Shown here piece by piece: positions 44,744-56,667 of a DNA stretch of 64,000 nucleotides. The stretch is from Azospirillum sp. TSA2s (lineage in GTDB: Bacteria; Pseudomonadota; Alphaproteobacteria; Azospirillales; Azospirillaceae): the NCBI RefSeq assembly GCF_004923315.1, contig NZ_CP039647.1:310001-374000 (forward strand). Reading direction: 5' to 3'. Position 1 is the stretch's first letter; each line of letters starts with the position of its first letter. The notes under the pieces are model-generated. The model had not been told where the DNA came from, searched no databases, and saw only the letters and a program-made list of their open reading frames with translations. The translations under genes and the position numbers were made by a program.

Positions 44744-44751
<8 letters not shown>
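43996..44751 (+). CDS. Liv-type ABC transporter ATP-binding protein (LivG-like)
   Basis: 251 aa from MTDDIILEARTLTKEFKG. Walker A GPNGAGKST at 39-47, Q-loop RSFQISAVFPHLSVLENVRV, signature variant LPYGRKRALEIATTLAL, Walker B VMLLDEPLAGM and switch VEHNLSVV. The YGRKR variant of the LSGGQ region is usual in LivG. It overlaps the LivF-like gene by eight bases. Confidence 0.92.
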
Positions 44752-45481
<730 letters not shown>

Positions 45482-45499
45482 GCGGGAGAGAGACGCCCG

Positions 45500-46387
45500 A
45501 TGTCCCAACTGCTCGGCATTCCGCCGCAGGCCCTGTTCGGCCAGCTTCTGCTCGGCCTGATCAACGGCTCCTTCTATGCGCTGCTCAGCCTGGGGCTGGC
45601 GGTGATCTTCGGCATGCTCAACGTCGTCAACATGGCGCATGGCGCCTTGTACATGGTCGGCGCCTTCGTGGCGTGGCTGCTGCTGAGCCATGCCGGCGTC
45701 GGTTACTGGGGGGCGCTGGTGCTGGCGCCGCTGGTGGTCGGCCTCATTGGGCTGGTGCTGGAGCGCACCATGCTGCGCCGGCTCTACAAGGTCGACCATC
45801 TCTACGGACTGCTGCTGACCTTCGGGCTGGCGCTGATCTTCGAGGGCGCCTTCCGCCACCAGTATGGCGTGTCGGGCCAGCCCTATCCCATTCCCAACCT
45901 GCTGAAGGGCGGCACCAACCTGGGCTTCATGTATCTGCCGACCTACCGCGGCTGGGTGGTGGCGGCGTCGCTTCTGGTGTGCCTTGGCACCTGGTTCGCC
46001 ATCGAGCGCACCAAGCTGGGCGCCTATCTGCGGGCGGCGACGGAGAACCCGACGCTGGTGCAGGCCTTCGGCATCAACGTGCCGGTGATGGTGTCGCTGA
46101 CCTACGGGTTTGGGGTGGCGCTGGCCGGTCTGGCCGGGGTGCTGGCGGCGCCGATCTACCAGGTGTCGCCGCTGATGGGGTCGAACCTGATCATCGTGGT
46201 GTTCGCGGTGGTGGTGATCGGCGGCATGGGGTCGATCCTCGGCGCCATCGTCACCGGCCTCGGGCTGGGGCTGCTGGAGGGACTGACCAAGGTCTTCTAT
46301 CCCGAAGCATCCAACATCGTGGTGTTCGTGATCATGGCCGTGGTGCTGATGGTGAAGCCGGCCGGCCTGTTCGGACGGGAGAGATAA
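45500..46387 (+). CDS. Liv-type ABC transporter permease (LivH-like)
   Basis: 295-aa membrane protein with about eight helices. LINGSFYALLSLGLAVIFGMLNVVNMAHGALYMVGAF near the N terminus and VVFAVVVIGGMGSILGAIVTGLGLGLLEGLTK near the C terminus are LivH hallmarks. GAGAGAGACGCC precedes the start. It should pair with the LivM-like permease encoded after a 3-bp gap. Confidence 0.93.
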   Translation: MSQLLGIPPQALFGQLLLGLINGSFYALLSLGLAVIFGMLNVVNMAHGALYMVGAFVAWLLLSHAGVGYWGALVLAPLVVGLIGLVLERTMLRRLYKVDHLYGLLLTFGLALIFEGAFRHQYGVSGQPYPIPNLLKGGTNLGFMYLPTYRGWVVAASLLVCLGTWFAIERTKLGAYLRAATENPTLVQAFGINVPVMVSLTYGFGVALAGLAGVLAAPIYQVSPLMGSNLIIVVFAVVVIGGMGSILGAIVTGLGLGLLEGLTKVFYPEASNIVVFVIMAVVLMVKPAGLFGRER

Positions 46388-46390
46388 GCC

Positions 46391-47368
46391 ATGACCATGC
46401 AAACCCGCGACACACTGCACGAAGGCCTTGTCATGTCCGGCGGCTCGCCGAAGATCCTGCTGACCGGAGCCGGGCTGCTGCTGGCGGTCCTGGCGCCCTA
46501 TGTCCTGTATCCCGTCTTTCTGATGAAGGTGCTGTGCTTCGCGCTGTTCGCCTGCGCCTTCAACCTGCTGATCGGCTTCGCCGGCTTGCTCAGCTTCGGC
46601 CATGCCGCCTTCTTCGGCGGGGCGGCCTACATCGCCGCGCATGTGGTGAAGGAATGGGGCTGGGCGCCGGAGGCAGGCCTGCTCGCCGCCACCGTGGTCG
46701 CCGGGCTGATGGGGCTGGTCTTCGGCCTGATCGCCATCCGCCGGCAGGGCATCTATTTCGCCATGATCACGCTGGCGCTGTCGCAGATGGTGTTCTTCCT
46801 GGCGCTGCAGCTGCCCTTCACCCATGGCGAGGACGGCATCCAGGGCGTGCCGCGCGGCCTGTTGTTCGGGCTGTTCGACCTCAGCCAGCCGCTGACCATG
46901 TACTACGCCGTGCTGGCGATCTTCGTCGCCGGCTTCGCCCTGATCTGGCGCACGGTGCATTCGCCCTTCGGCCAGGTGCTGAAGGCGATCCGTGAAAACG
47001 AGCCGCGCGCGGTGTCGCTCGGCTACCGCACCGACCGCTACAAGCTGGTCGCCTTCGTGCTGTCGGCCTCGCTGGCCGGGCTGGCCGGCGGGACCAAGGC
47101 TCTGGTGTTCCAGCTCGCCAGCCTGACCGACGTGACGTGGCAGATGTCGGGCGAGGTGGTGCTGATGACGCTGTTGGGCGGGATGGGCACGCTGTTCGGG
47201 CCGGTGGTCGGTGCCGGGTTGGTGGTGACGCTGGAAAGCTACCTCGCCTCCACCAGCCTGCCGGTGCCGGTGGTGATCGGCTGCATCTTTGTCGTCTGCG
47301 TCCTGCTCTTCCGCCGCGGAATCGTCGGCGAGCTGATGCACCGGCTGTCAGGCAGGGGGAACCGCTGA
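46391..47368 (+). CDS. Liv-type ABC transporter permease (LivM-like)
   Basis: 325 aa. CAFNLLIGFAGLLSFGHAAFFGGAAYIAAHV, IRRQGIYFAMITLALSQMVFFL, the EAA-like loop LKAIRENEPRAVSLGYRTDRYKLVAFVLSASLAGLAGG, and LMTLLGGMGTLFGPVVGAGLVV identify LivM. Its TGA shares a base with the ATG of a following reading frame (TGATG), so the operon originally continued beyond it. Confidence 0.93.
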   Translation: MTMQTRDTLHEGLVMSGGSPKILLTGAGLLLAVLAPYVLYPVFLMKVLCFALFACAFNLLIGFAGLLSFGHAAFFGGAAYIAAHVVKEWGWAPEAGLLAATVVAGLMGLVFGLIAIRRQGIYFAMITLALSQMVFFLALQLPFTHGEDGIQGVPRGLLFGLFDLSQPLTMYYAVLAIFVAGFALIWRTVHSPFGQVLKAIRENEPRAVSLGYRTDRYKLVAFVLSASLAGLAGGTKALVFQLASLTDVTWQMSGEVVLMTLLGGMGTLFGPVVGAGLVVTLESYLASTSLPVPVVIGCIFVVCVLLFRRGIVGELMHRLSGRGNR

Positions 47369-47464
47369 TGTCCCGCCTCGACGGAAGGCGCCTGCTGCTG
47401 CGCCATAGGAATCCCGGCGCGCTGGTGGGCGCGTGGGTGGGTGGACGTGCGCCGGGGCCGTTGC
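47368..47464 (+). pseudogene. truncated fifth transporter-operon gene
   Basis: The ATG at 47368 overlaps the livM-like stop as TGATG and follows a GGCAGGGGGAACC ribosome site. The frame reads MSRLDGRRLLLRHRNPGALV, GAWVGGRAPGPL before the IS5 left repeat at 47465; it then continues 17 codons into the element. The family cannot be recognised from 32 residues. The coupling suggests a real gene that the IS5 cut off. Confidence 0.4.
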
Positions 47465-48578
47465 GTGACCTTGTTGCACCGAGGCCTTCGGTTGCGGCGT
47501 TCGGGGTATCGCGGTAGAAGGCCAGCCCTTCGCTCTCGTGCCGGTTCGGTCATGCCGTTCAAAGCCAATGCATCCCGCCGCCATCACATTCCGAAGCAGC
47601 GCCATCGGGTTCGCAATTGGGCGGCGTATGACGCGGGGCTTCGGGCGCGCGGCAGCCTGACAGTCTGGTTCACGCCGGAGGCGGTCGCGTGCTGGCGGGC
47701 GGAGACGCGGACCACGCCCGGCGGGCAGCGCCTCTACTCGGACCTGGCGATCACGACAGCCTTGACCTTGCGCGCCGTGTTCAGGCTGCCGTAGCGCCGA
47801 ACCGAAGGCTTGGTCGGCTCCATCGTCCGACTGGTCGGCGTGGAGCTTGCCGTCCCCGACCATTCCACCCTCAGCCGTCGCGCACAGACCCTGCGCCTCC
47901 CTTCGGAACCGGTCTCATCGGGCGGCGCTGTGGAGCTGCTGGTCGACAGCACGGGCGTGAAGCTGTGCGGTCCCGGCGAATGGGTGGTCAAAAAGCACGG
48001 TACCCAGCGCCGACGCGCGTGGAAGAAGCTGCATGTTGGACTGGATGCTGTGACCGGGCGGATCCTCGCGGCAACCCTGACCGACCACGGTGTTGATGAC
48101 GGCTCGCAGGTCGGTGCTCTGCTGGACCAAGTTGAGGAGCCCCTTGCCGCGTTCGCGGCCAACGGGGCTTACGACCAGACCGGCGTGGCCGCAGCCGTGG
48201 CGGAGCACACGCTGGACGCCGCCGTGGTCGTGCCGCCTCGCTCCACGGCGGTGCCGAGCGCGAACGCCGCGACCGACCCAACGCAGCGCGACCAGCACCT
48301 TCAGTACATCGCTGAGCACGGACGCTTGGCGTGGCAGAAAGCCTTCCGGTACACCGTCCGCGCCCTGGTCGAGGCGTTCTTCAGTCGCTGGAAGCGCGTC
48401 ATAGGTGACGGCCTGCGGTTCCAAACCGAGGATCGGCGGAACGCCGAGATCGCCATCGCGGTCCGGACCCTGAACCGCATGCTCGACCTCGGACACCCGG
48501 ACTCCATCCGCGTCGCGTAACCACGACGCCGGGAAAGGGCTTCCTGCGAGCGAAATTGTCTCGCTGCAACAAAGTCCC
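47465..48578 (+). mobile_element. IS5-family insertion sequence with frameshifted transposase
   Basis: About 1.1 kb. Left end GTGACCTTGTTGCACCGAG at 47465-47483 and right end, inverted, GGGACTTTGTTGCAGCGAG at 48560-48578: 19-bp terminal repeats with three mismatches. No target duplication is evident. The transposase inside needs a frame change, so the copy is probably inactive unless programmed frameshifting is used. Confidence 0.75.
47552..48520 (+). pseudogene. IS5-family transposase, frameshifted
   Basis: Part one (47552-47794) reads MPFKANASRRHHIPKQRHRV, NWAAYDAGLRARGSLTVWF and ALTLRAVFRLP then a stop. Part two (from about 47810) continues in another frame with GSIVRLVGVELAVPDHSTLSRRAQ, VDSTGVKLCGPGEWVVKKHG (Asp), FAANGAYDQTGV (Asp) and RYTVRALVEAFFSRWKRVIG (Glu). 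The break lies where relatives have a run reading LALRQTEG (here LPxRRTEG across the shift), so one small indel separates the two halves. Confidence 0.85.
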
Positions 48579-48916
48579 TTGATGCTGCACATGCGGGCCG
48601 GGTGAGCTGCCGGACGCCCAGCACCGGCCCACGATGGTGTTGCTCCATGGGCAACGATCTTCGACTCTCACAGTTCTTTCTGCATTCGTTGGTCACTGCT
48701 ATCGTCAGTGCTTGAGCGCAATGCTGGCAGATTGTGACGCCACGTCGTTCAGTCTGCCTGATCTGACCTACCCATAAACAAGTCCTGCAAAAGGCAGTGT
48801 CTTCCGAGGTGTTGGTACCGACCGGCGTAGGCAACGCCGGCCGCAAGGACGGGCGTTGCGCTCTTGGCGGTCAAGTTGCCGGTTCGACAATCATGGATAG
48901 CGGTTAGGAGGAGGTA
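48579..48916. other. promoter region of the Dpp-type operon
   Basis: 338 bases without a convincing gene between the IS5 right end and the fused ATPase gene. It includes the 19-bp inverted repeat at 48822-48840 and the strong TAGGAGGAGG ribosome site at its end. No transposase or tRNA sequence was seen. Confidence 0.5.
48822..48840. promoter_or_regulatory. inverted repeat upstream of the Dpp-type operon
   Basis: CCGGCGT aggca ACGCCGG, perfect 7-bp arms, 77 bases before the first gene. It could be an operator or a leader hairpin. Confidence 0.4.
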
Positions 48917-50743
<1,827 letters not shown>

Positions 50744-50798
50744 GCTTCGGCATCTTACGACCGAGGGCGTGACGGCCAGACAGGAACAGGGAAGAACC

Positions 50799-51740
50799 AT
50801 GCTCGCATTCATCATCCGGCGATTGCTCGGTGCCATACCGGTCATCGCCCTCGTCGCACTGATCATCTTCTGCCTTCTTTATTTCGCGCCGGGCGACCCG
50901 GCCACCATAATCGCCGGCGATCTGGCGACACCCGAGGAAATCGACCGGATCCGCGTCGCCCTGGGGCTCGACCAGCCCTTTCACGTCAGGCTGGGGATCT
51001 TTCTGCTCAACCTCGTGAAGGGCGACCTGGGGACGTCGATCTTTTCGAACCTGCCCGTCACCCACCTGATCGCACAGCGTCTGGAACCGACCTTCTCGCT
51101 CGGTGCGCTGACCGTCCTGCTGTCCGTGGTGGTCGCAGTGCCGCTGGGCGCGCTGGCGGCATGGCGGGCGCGGCGGGCAGTGGATCGGCTGGCGCTCGTC
51201 GTCAGTGTGTTGGGCTTTTCGGTTCCAGTCTTCGTGGTCGGCTATCTGCTGATCTGGGTGTTCGCGATCAAGCTCGCCTGGTTCCCCGTGCAGGGCTACA
51301 CGCCGCTGTCGAACGGTGTCGGACCATGGCTGTCCAACCTCGTCCTGCCGACGCTGTCGCTCGGGATGGTCTACATCGCGCTGATCACCCGGATCACCCG
51401 GGCCGGCGTGCTGGAGGTGCTGTCGCAGGATTACATCCGCACCGCCCGCGCCAAGGGGATGAGCGACCGGGTGATCATCTGGCGGCATGCCTTGCGCAAT
51501 GCGGCCGTGCCGATCGCGACGGTGGTCGGCATCGGCGTGGCGCTGCTGCTCGGCGGGGTCGTGGTCACCGAGACGGTCTTCGCGATCCCGGGCGTCGGGC
51601 GGCTGCTGGTCGACGCCATCCTGCGCCGCGACTACCCGATCATCCAGGGCGTCATCCTGCTGCTCGCCGGCATCTACATCATCGTCAACCTTTGCGTGGA
51701 CATCAGCTATGCAATCTTCGACCCACGCATCCGCTACTGA
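50799..51740 (+). CDS. dipeptide/oligopeptide ABC permease (DppB-type)
   Basis: 313 aa. MLAFIIRRLLGAIPVIALVALIIFCLLYFAPGDPA is the classic DppB N terminus; VVTETVFAIPGVGRLLVDAILRRDYPIIQG is its C-terminal loop. ATG at 50799 follows CAGGGAAGAACC; an in-frame GTG at 50769 is less likely. Confidence 0.93.
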   Translation: MLAFIIRRLLGAIPVIALVALIIFCLLYFAPGDPATIIAGDLATPEEIDRIRVALGLDQPFHVRLGIFLLNLVKGDLGTSIFSNLPVTHLIAQRLEPTFSLGALTVLLSVVVAVPLGALAAWRARRAVDRLALVVSVLGFSVPVFVVGYLLIWVFAIKLAWFPVQGYTPLSNGVGPWLSNLVLPTLSLGMVYIALITRITRAGVLEVLSQDYIRTARAKGMSDRVIIWRHALRNAAVPIATVVGIGVALLLGGVVVTETVFAIPGVGRLLVDAILRRDYPIIQGVILLLAGIYIIVNLCVDISYAIFDPRIRY

Positions 51741-52611
51741 AATGGCTCCGGCCACCTCCCCCGATCCCGAGCGCGTCGGCTCGACATGGGGTCCCTTCCT
51801 GCGTCATCACGGCCCGATGATCTTCGGCGCCCTGGTGCTGGCGCTGATCGTCGCCGCGGCGCTGCTGGCCCCCTGGCTCGGGACCACCGATCCGCAGAAG
51901 CTGGCGCCGGCCGCGCGGCTGAAGCTTCCCTCCGCCCAATACTGGTTCGGGACGGACGCGCTGGGCCGGGAGCTTTACAGCCGGGTGCTGTATGGCGGGC
52001 GGGTTTCCCTTCTGGTCGGGTTCTCGGTGGCGGCGCTCGCCATGCTCGGCGGGTTGGTGCTCGGACTGCTGACGGGCTTCTTCCGGCAGCTGGACGCCCT
52101 CCTGATGCGCGTCCTTGAAGCCTTCATGGCGATCCCGGCCATTCTTCTGGCCATCGCCCTGATCGCCCTGACCCGCGCCAGCGTTGAGAACGTGATCATC
52201 GCGCTGGCGATCGCCGAGACGCCGCGGGTGACCCGTCTGGTCCGTGCCGTCGTCCTGACTCTGCGGGAACAGACCTATGTGGAGGCGGCGATCGCCATCG
52301 GCACCCCGCCGATGGTCATCCTGCTGCGCCACATCGCGCCGAACGCGCTGGCGCCGCTGATCGTCCAGGGCACCTTCATCTGCGGTTCGGCCATCATCTC
52401 GGAGTCGATCCTCAGCTTCATCGGCGCCGGTACGCCGCCGTCGGTGCCGACCTGGGGAAGCGTCATCTCCGAGGGCCGCAGCTACTTCCAGCTGTTCCCC
52501 AACATCATCTTCTTCCCGGCGGTCTTCCTGTCGCTGACCGTCCTCAGCATCAACCTGATCGGCGATGGACTGCGCGACCTGCTGGATCCGCGCCTCTCGC
52601 GCGAGCTGTAA
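51709..52611 (+). CDS. dipeptide/oligopeptide ABC permease (DppC-type)
   Basis: 300 aa if it starts at the ATG at 51709 (GGA eight bases upstream, overlapping dppB-like by 32 bases); an ATG at 51742, one base after that gene's stop, gives 289 aa. Motifs: QYWFGTDALGRELYSRVLYGGRVSLLVG, the EAA-like stretch ALTLREQTYVEAAIAIGTPPMVILLRHIAPNALAPLIV (with TLREQ), and IISESILSFIGAGTPPSVPTWGSVISEGRSY. Confidence 0.92.
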   Translation: MQSSTHASATEMAPATSPDPERVGSTWGPFLRHHGPMIFGALVLALIVAAALLAPWLGTTDPQKLAPAARLKLPSAQYWFGTDALGRELYSRVLYGGRVSLLVGFSVAALAMLGGLVLGLLTGFFRQLDALLMRVLEAFMAIPAILLAIALIALTRASVENVIIALAIAETPRVTRLVRAVVLTLREQTYVEAAIAIGTPPMVILLRHIAPNALAPLIVQGTFICGSAIISESILSFIGAGTPPSVPTWGSVISEGRSYFQLFPNIIFFPAVFLSLTVLSINLIGDGLRDLLDPRLSREL

Positions 52612-52645
52612 CCGGCAAACCCCATTTTCTCGGAGAATTCGTGCC

Positions 52646-54238
52646 ATGACTGTAACCCGGCGTGCGTTTCTGGCAGGATCGGCGATGGCGGCAGGGGCGC
52701 TGGCGGGGTCGGCGGGGCTGAGTGCCCCGGCGATCGCCCAGACCAAGAAGACCGTGTTGCGCGTCGTGCCGGCATCCAACCTCTCGGGCATCGATCCGGT
52801 GGTCACCAGCGGACAACCCGTTCGCAATCACGGCTACCAGATCTACGACACGCTGTTCGGGATGAACACGCGGTTCGAGGTCAAGCCGCAGATGGCCGAA
52901 GGGGCGGAGCAGTCCGCCGACGGGCTGACCTGGACGATCCGGCTGCGTGACGGATTGAAGTTCCATGACGGCGAAAAGGTTCTGGCGCGCGATTGCGTCG
53001 CCAGCCTGAAGCGCTGGGGCGCCCGCGACCCGCTGGGCCAGACCATCTTCGGATTGACCGACGAGCTGCGCGCCGTCGACGACCGTACCCTGGAGTTCCG
53101 TCTGAAGTCGCGCTTCGGCCTGCTGACCAAGGGGCTGGCCAAGATTGGCGGGCCGGCGCCCTTCATCATGCCGGAGCGGATCGCCCAGACTGATCCGAAC
53201 GTATCGATCAAGGAGGCGATCGGTTCCGGTCCCTTCCGCTTCCTGGCCGACGAATGGGTGCCGGGCAGCCGCGCGGTCTATGCCAAGTTCGACGGCTACG
53301 TGCCGCGCAACGAGGCGCCCGACTGCACCTCCGGCGGCAAGATGGTCTATGTCGACCGGCTGGAGTGGCATGTCATCCCCGATGCCGCGACGGCGACCGC
53401 GGCGCTCCAGCGCGGCGAGGTCGATTGGTATCATGGACCCGACCTGACGCTGCTGCCGCTGCTGAGCCAGGATCCGGCCATCAACACCGAGGCTTACGAC
53501 GATCTCGGCTACATGACCATCCTGCGCTTCAATCATCTTCAGCCGCCGTTCGACCGTCTGGAGATGCGCCGGGCGATCCAGATGGCGGTCAATCAAGTCG
53601 ATTACCTCCAGGCGCAGGTCGGCATGCCCGATCTGTACAAGGAATGCCGGTCGACCTTCTTCTGCGGCACGACGATGTCCACCGGTGCCGGCTCGGAGGT
53701 CATGGCGGCCAACTTCGAGAAGGCCAAGGGGCTGCTGGAGTCCTCCTACAAAGGCGAGAAGGTGGCGATTCCGACCGCAACCGACCTGTCCTGGCTGCAC
53801 GCCGCCTCGCTGGTGACGGAAGATTTGCTGAAGCGCATGGGGGTGAATGTCGAGTTGCAGGCGATGGATCTCGGCACCTTCTACAAGCGCCGCACCAGCA
53901 TGGAGCCGGTCGACAAGGGTGGCTGGTCGATCTTCCATGCCGGCTTCAGCGTGACCGACATTCTCGACCCCTCGACGCATCTCGGGCTGCGCGCCAACGG
54001 CAAGCAGACTTGGCCGGGCTGGCCGACCGATCCGGTGATCGAGCAGCTGCGCGACGAGTGGATGACCGCGGATCCGCAGGACCAGGGCGCGATCGTCCGG
54101 AAGATCGAGGCGCGCGCCTTCGAGACTGTGCCCTTCGTTCCGCTGGGGCAGTTCCAGACACCGTCCGCCCGGCGGCGCACCGTGACCGGCATGCTGAAGG
54201 CGCCGCTGCCGCTCGCCTGGAACATCAAGCTGGGCTGA
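52646..54238 (+). CDS. ABC peptide-type substrate-binding protein (SBP_bac_5), Tat-exported
   Basis: 530 aa. ATG at 52646 preceded by CGGAGAATTCG. The N terminus MTVTRRAFLAGSAMAAGALA has the twin-arginine RRAFL motif and ends in an AIAQ cleavage site, so export is probably by Tat. TVLRVVPASNLSGIDPVVTSGQPVRNHGYQIYDTLFG and GLTWTIRLRDGLKFHDGEKV are typical of DppA/OppA-like proteins. CRSTFFCGTTMST contains two cysteines close together. Ligand unknown; a peptide, opine or other amine compound is plausible. Confidence 0.93.
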   Translation: MTVTRRAFLAGSAMAAGALAGSAGLSAPAIAQTKKTVLRVVPASNLSGIDPVVTSGQPVRNHGYQIYDTLFGMNTRFEVKPQMAEGAEQSADGLTWTIRLRDGLKFHDGEKVLARDCVASLKRWGARDPLGQTIFGLTDELRAVDDRTLEFRLKSRFGLLTKGLAKIGGPAPFIMPERIAQTDPNVSIKEAIGSGPFRFLADEWVPGSRAVYAKFDGYVPRNEAPDCTSGGKMVYVDRLEWHVIPDAATATAALQRGEVDWYHGPDLTLLPLLSQDPAINTEAYDDLGYMTILRFNHLQPPFDRLEMRRAIQMAVNQVDYLQAQVGMPDLYKECRSTFFCGTTMSTGAGSEVMAANFEKAKGLLESSYKGEKVAIPTATDLSWLHAASLVTEDLLKRMGVNVELQAMDLGTFYKRRTSMEPVDKGGWSIFHAGFSVTDILDPSTHLGLRANGKQTWPGWPTDPVIEQLRDEWMTADPQDQGAIVRKIEARAFETVPFVPLGQFQTPSARRRTVTGMLKAPLPLAWNIKLG

Positions 54239-54276
54239 GTCACGTCGCGGGAAGCAGGGGTCGAGGGGGAGGCGGA

Positions 54277-55515
54277 ATGATGATCGGAAATCGAGAGGCC
54301 AGACTAGAGGCCAGAGCGAGCGTCACCGGCTTCCCAGGGCCTTCACGGCAGAGCTTTTTCCTGTCCGAAAGCGCCTTGCGCCGTCGGGGCTCGCTCAAAT
54401 GGGACCGCTACGATCCTTCGGTCATTCCCTGCTGGGTTGCCGAGATGGATTTCGACATGGCCCCGCCGGTCCGCCGGGCCGTGGCAGATCTGTCGGCGGC
54501 GGGCGCCTTTCAATATCCTCTGCGTCGGGGCCGGCCGCCGGACCGCCTGGTCGCCGATGCCTTCGCGGAACGGATGGAGAGGCGGTATGGCTGGCCGGTC
54601 GAACCCGATTGCACGCTGGTCGTCACGGATCTCGTGCAGGCCATCTACGCGGCGGTGACGGCCTTCACCCGGAAAGGGGAGGGCGTCGCCGTCCAGCTTC
54701 CCGCCTATCCGCCGTTCAGGGCGGCTGTCGAGGATACCGGACGGCATGCCGTCGCATGGCCCGCCGTTCTTGGTCCGGGCGGCTATGGCTGGGACCTGGG
54801 CCGGTTATCGCAAGACTCACGGCTGGCTGCGAAACTGCTGATCCTGTGCAATCCGCACAACCCGACCGGCAGGATGCTCAGCCGGGCGGAACTGTCGGAG
54901 TTGGCCGACCATGTGGTCCGTAACGATCTGACCGTCGTCGCCGACGAGATCCATGCGGACATCGTCTATGACGGTCGTGCCCATATTCCGTTCGCCTCGC
55001 TGGGGCCGGAGGTTGCCCGGCGGACCGTCACGCTCCATTCGGCGACCAAGAGCTTCGGCATTCCCGGCCTTCGCTGCGCGGTGATGCATTTCGGGTCGCG
55101 CGCGCTGCTGGAGCGGTTCACGGCGGTGCTGCATCCCAGATTGCTGGGGCAAAGCAGCATCGCCGGCATCGAGGCGACGCTGGCCGCGTGGCGGGACGGG
55201 CAGGGGTGGTTCGAGGCCGTGCTGGCCCATCTGCAAGGGATGCGGGATTATGTCTGCGCGGTTCTGCGGGCGGAGATGCCGGAGATCGGGCTTCATCCGC
55301 CGCAGGCAACCTATCTGGCTTGGCTGGATTGTTCGGCGATGGGGTTGGACCGGCCGGCCGGGGAGTTCTTTCTCCACCATGCGAAGGTCGCGTTCAGCGC
55401 CGGCGAAACCTTCGATCCGCAATCCCCGCAGTTCATCCGGATGAATTTTGCGACGTCGAAGCCCCTCATCGACGAAATTCTCGACCGGATGCGGCAGGCG
55501 ATGAGGAGCCGCTGA
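54277..55515 (+). CDS. MalY/PatB-like PLP-dependent aminotransferase or C-S lyase
   Basis: 412 aa, fold type I. GAGGGGGAGG precedes the ATGATG start. The MalY-type opening LKWDRYDPSVIPCWVAEMDFDMAPPV (about 40-65) is clear, followed by NPHNPTG (192-198), VADEIHADIVYDG (223-228) and the Schiff-base Lys258 in HSATKSFGIPGLRC. MalY/PatB proteins cleave cystathionine or S-conjugates to pyruvate, ammonia and a thiol. Behind a peptide-type importer it could split an imported sulfur amino acid or conjugate. The substrate is inference. Confidence 0.88.
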   Translation: MMIGNREARLEARASVTGFPGPSRQSFFLSESALRRRGSLKWDRYDPSVIPCWVAEMDFDMAPPVRRAVADLSAAGAFQYPLRRGRPPDRLVADAFAERMERRYGWPVEPDCTLVVTDLVQAIYAAVTAFTRKGEGVAVQLPAYPPFRAAVEDTGRHAVAWPAVLGPGGYGWDLGRLSQDSRLAAKLLILCNPHNPTGRMLSRAELSELADHVVRNDLTVVADEIHADIVYDGRAHIPFASLGPEVARRTVTLHSATKSFGIPGLRCAVMHFGSRALLERFTAVLHPRLLGQSSIAGIEATLAAWRDGQGWFEAVLAHLQGMRDYVCAVLRAEMPEIGLHPPQATYLAWLDCSAMGLDRPAGEFFLHHAKVAFSAGETFDPQSPQFIRMNFATSKPLIDEILDRMRQAMRSR

Positions 55516-55644
55516 CAGGACTCGCTCACAGGAATCAATGGAGACCGCCCGGCTCGTGGAGCATCCCGCAGGTCATCGCGACGATGCGCCAGATGGTGGT
55601 TCAGGAAGCATCCTTGTTCCGTTTTGCGGAGAATGGAAAGCCCA

Positions 55645-56643
55645 ATGCGGGAGATCAACCAGCGGCGGCTGCGTTACTTTCATGAAGTTCTGACGCACGG
55701 CTCGATCCGTCGGGCCGCCGATGCAATCAACACCGCCCCTTCGGTGATAACGCGCCAGATCCGGCTGCTCGAAGAGGAGCTGGGGGCCGCATTGTTCGAG
55801 CGGGGCGCCAGCGGCGCCACGCCGACCGAAGCGGCGCAATATGTCCTCGAATACTGGCGCTTCTGCCGATCCCAGCAGGAGAATCTCGAGGAACGGATTT
55901 CCGAGATCAACAACCTGCAACGCGGAAGCCTGCGTCTGGCGATCAGCGAGGGATATATCGACGAGTTGATGGAAAAGGCGCTGCTGCCGTTCAGCAAGGC
56001 CTATCCGAACATCCAGTTCACGATGAACACCATGTCGGCGACCGAGGTCGTGTCCGAAGTGGCGGAGGACGTCGCCCATATCGGGATCGCCTTCAACCCG
56101 CCCCGCTCGACCAAGACACGTACGGTTCTGAAGGCGAATGCCCCGGTCCATGTCCTGGTCGGTGCCCGCCATCCGCTGGCGCTGTGCCCCGAGCCCGTCA
56201 CCCTTTCCCAGGTGTTCGAATATCCGGTGGCGACGATGCCGTCGGCGACGGGTCTCGGCAAGCTGGTCGAAACGCTGGCCTATGTCGAACAATTGCCGCT
56301 CAACATCGCCTTTATGACCAACTCCGTCCACAGTCTGGCGCGGTTCGTCCTCAACAACCACGCGGTGACCTTCACCGGGGCGATCAACGCGTCCGCCATG
56401 GCGGATGCGGGGGAGGTCGTCGCCCTGCGCATCCAGCATCCGCTTCTGCTGAAATCCAATGCGCAACTGATCGTGAAGGCGGGCCGCAACCCGATCAAGT
56501 CGGCGCGGACGCTGATCGACTATATCGGCAGCAGAACCGGGATCTTCGCGCCCGAGTTCCGCACATCGGACGGGCCGAGAGCGCGATCGGAGAAGCCGTC
56601 GCCGCTTCCCTGCAAAGGCAATGGAGGCGCCGTGACGCTGTGA
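55645..56643 (+). CDS. LysR-family transcriptional regulator
   Basis: 332 aa from [54 protein letters not shown], a standard LysR helix-turn-helix, with GGAAAG upstream. The effector-binding half contains [31 protein letters not shown]. It lies 129 bases downstream of the PLP enzyme in the same direction, so it may be cotranscribed or have its own promoter. It probably controls the importer module. Confidence 0.92.
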   Translation: MREINQRRLRYFHEVLTHGSIRRAADAINTAPSVITRQIRLLEEELGAALFERGASGATPTEAAQYVLEYWRFCRSQQENLEERISEINNLQRGSLRLAISEGYIDELMEKALLPFSKAYPNIQFTMNTMSATEVVSEVAEDVAHIGIAFNPPRSTKTRTVLKANAPVHVLVGARHPLALCPEPVTLSQVFEYPVATMPSATGLGKLVETLAYVEQLPLNIAFMTNSVHSLARFVLNNHAVTFTGAINASAMADAGEVVALRIQHPLLLKSNAQLIVKAGRNPIKSARTLIDYIGSRTGIFAPEFRTSDGPRARSEKPSPLPCKGNGGAVTL

Positions 56644-56667
56644 CCTGGATGGTCAGGCGCGGAACGT

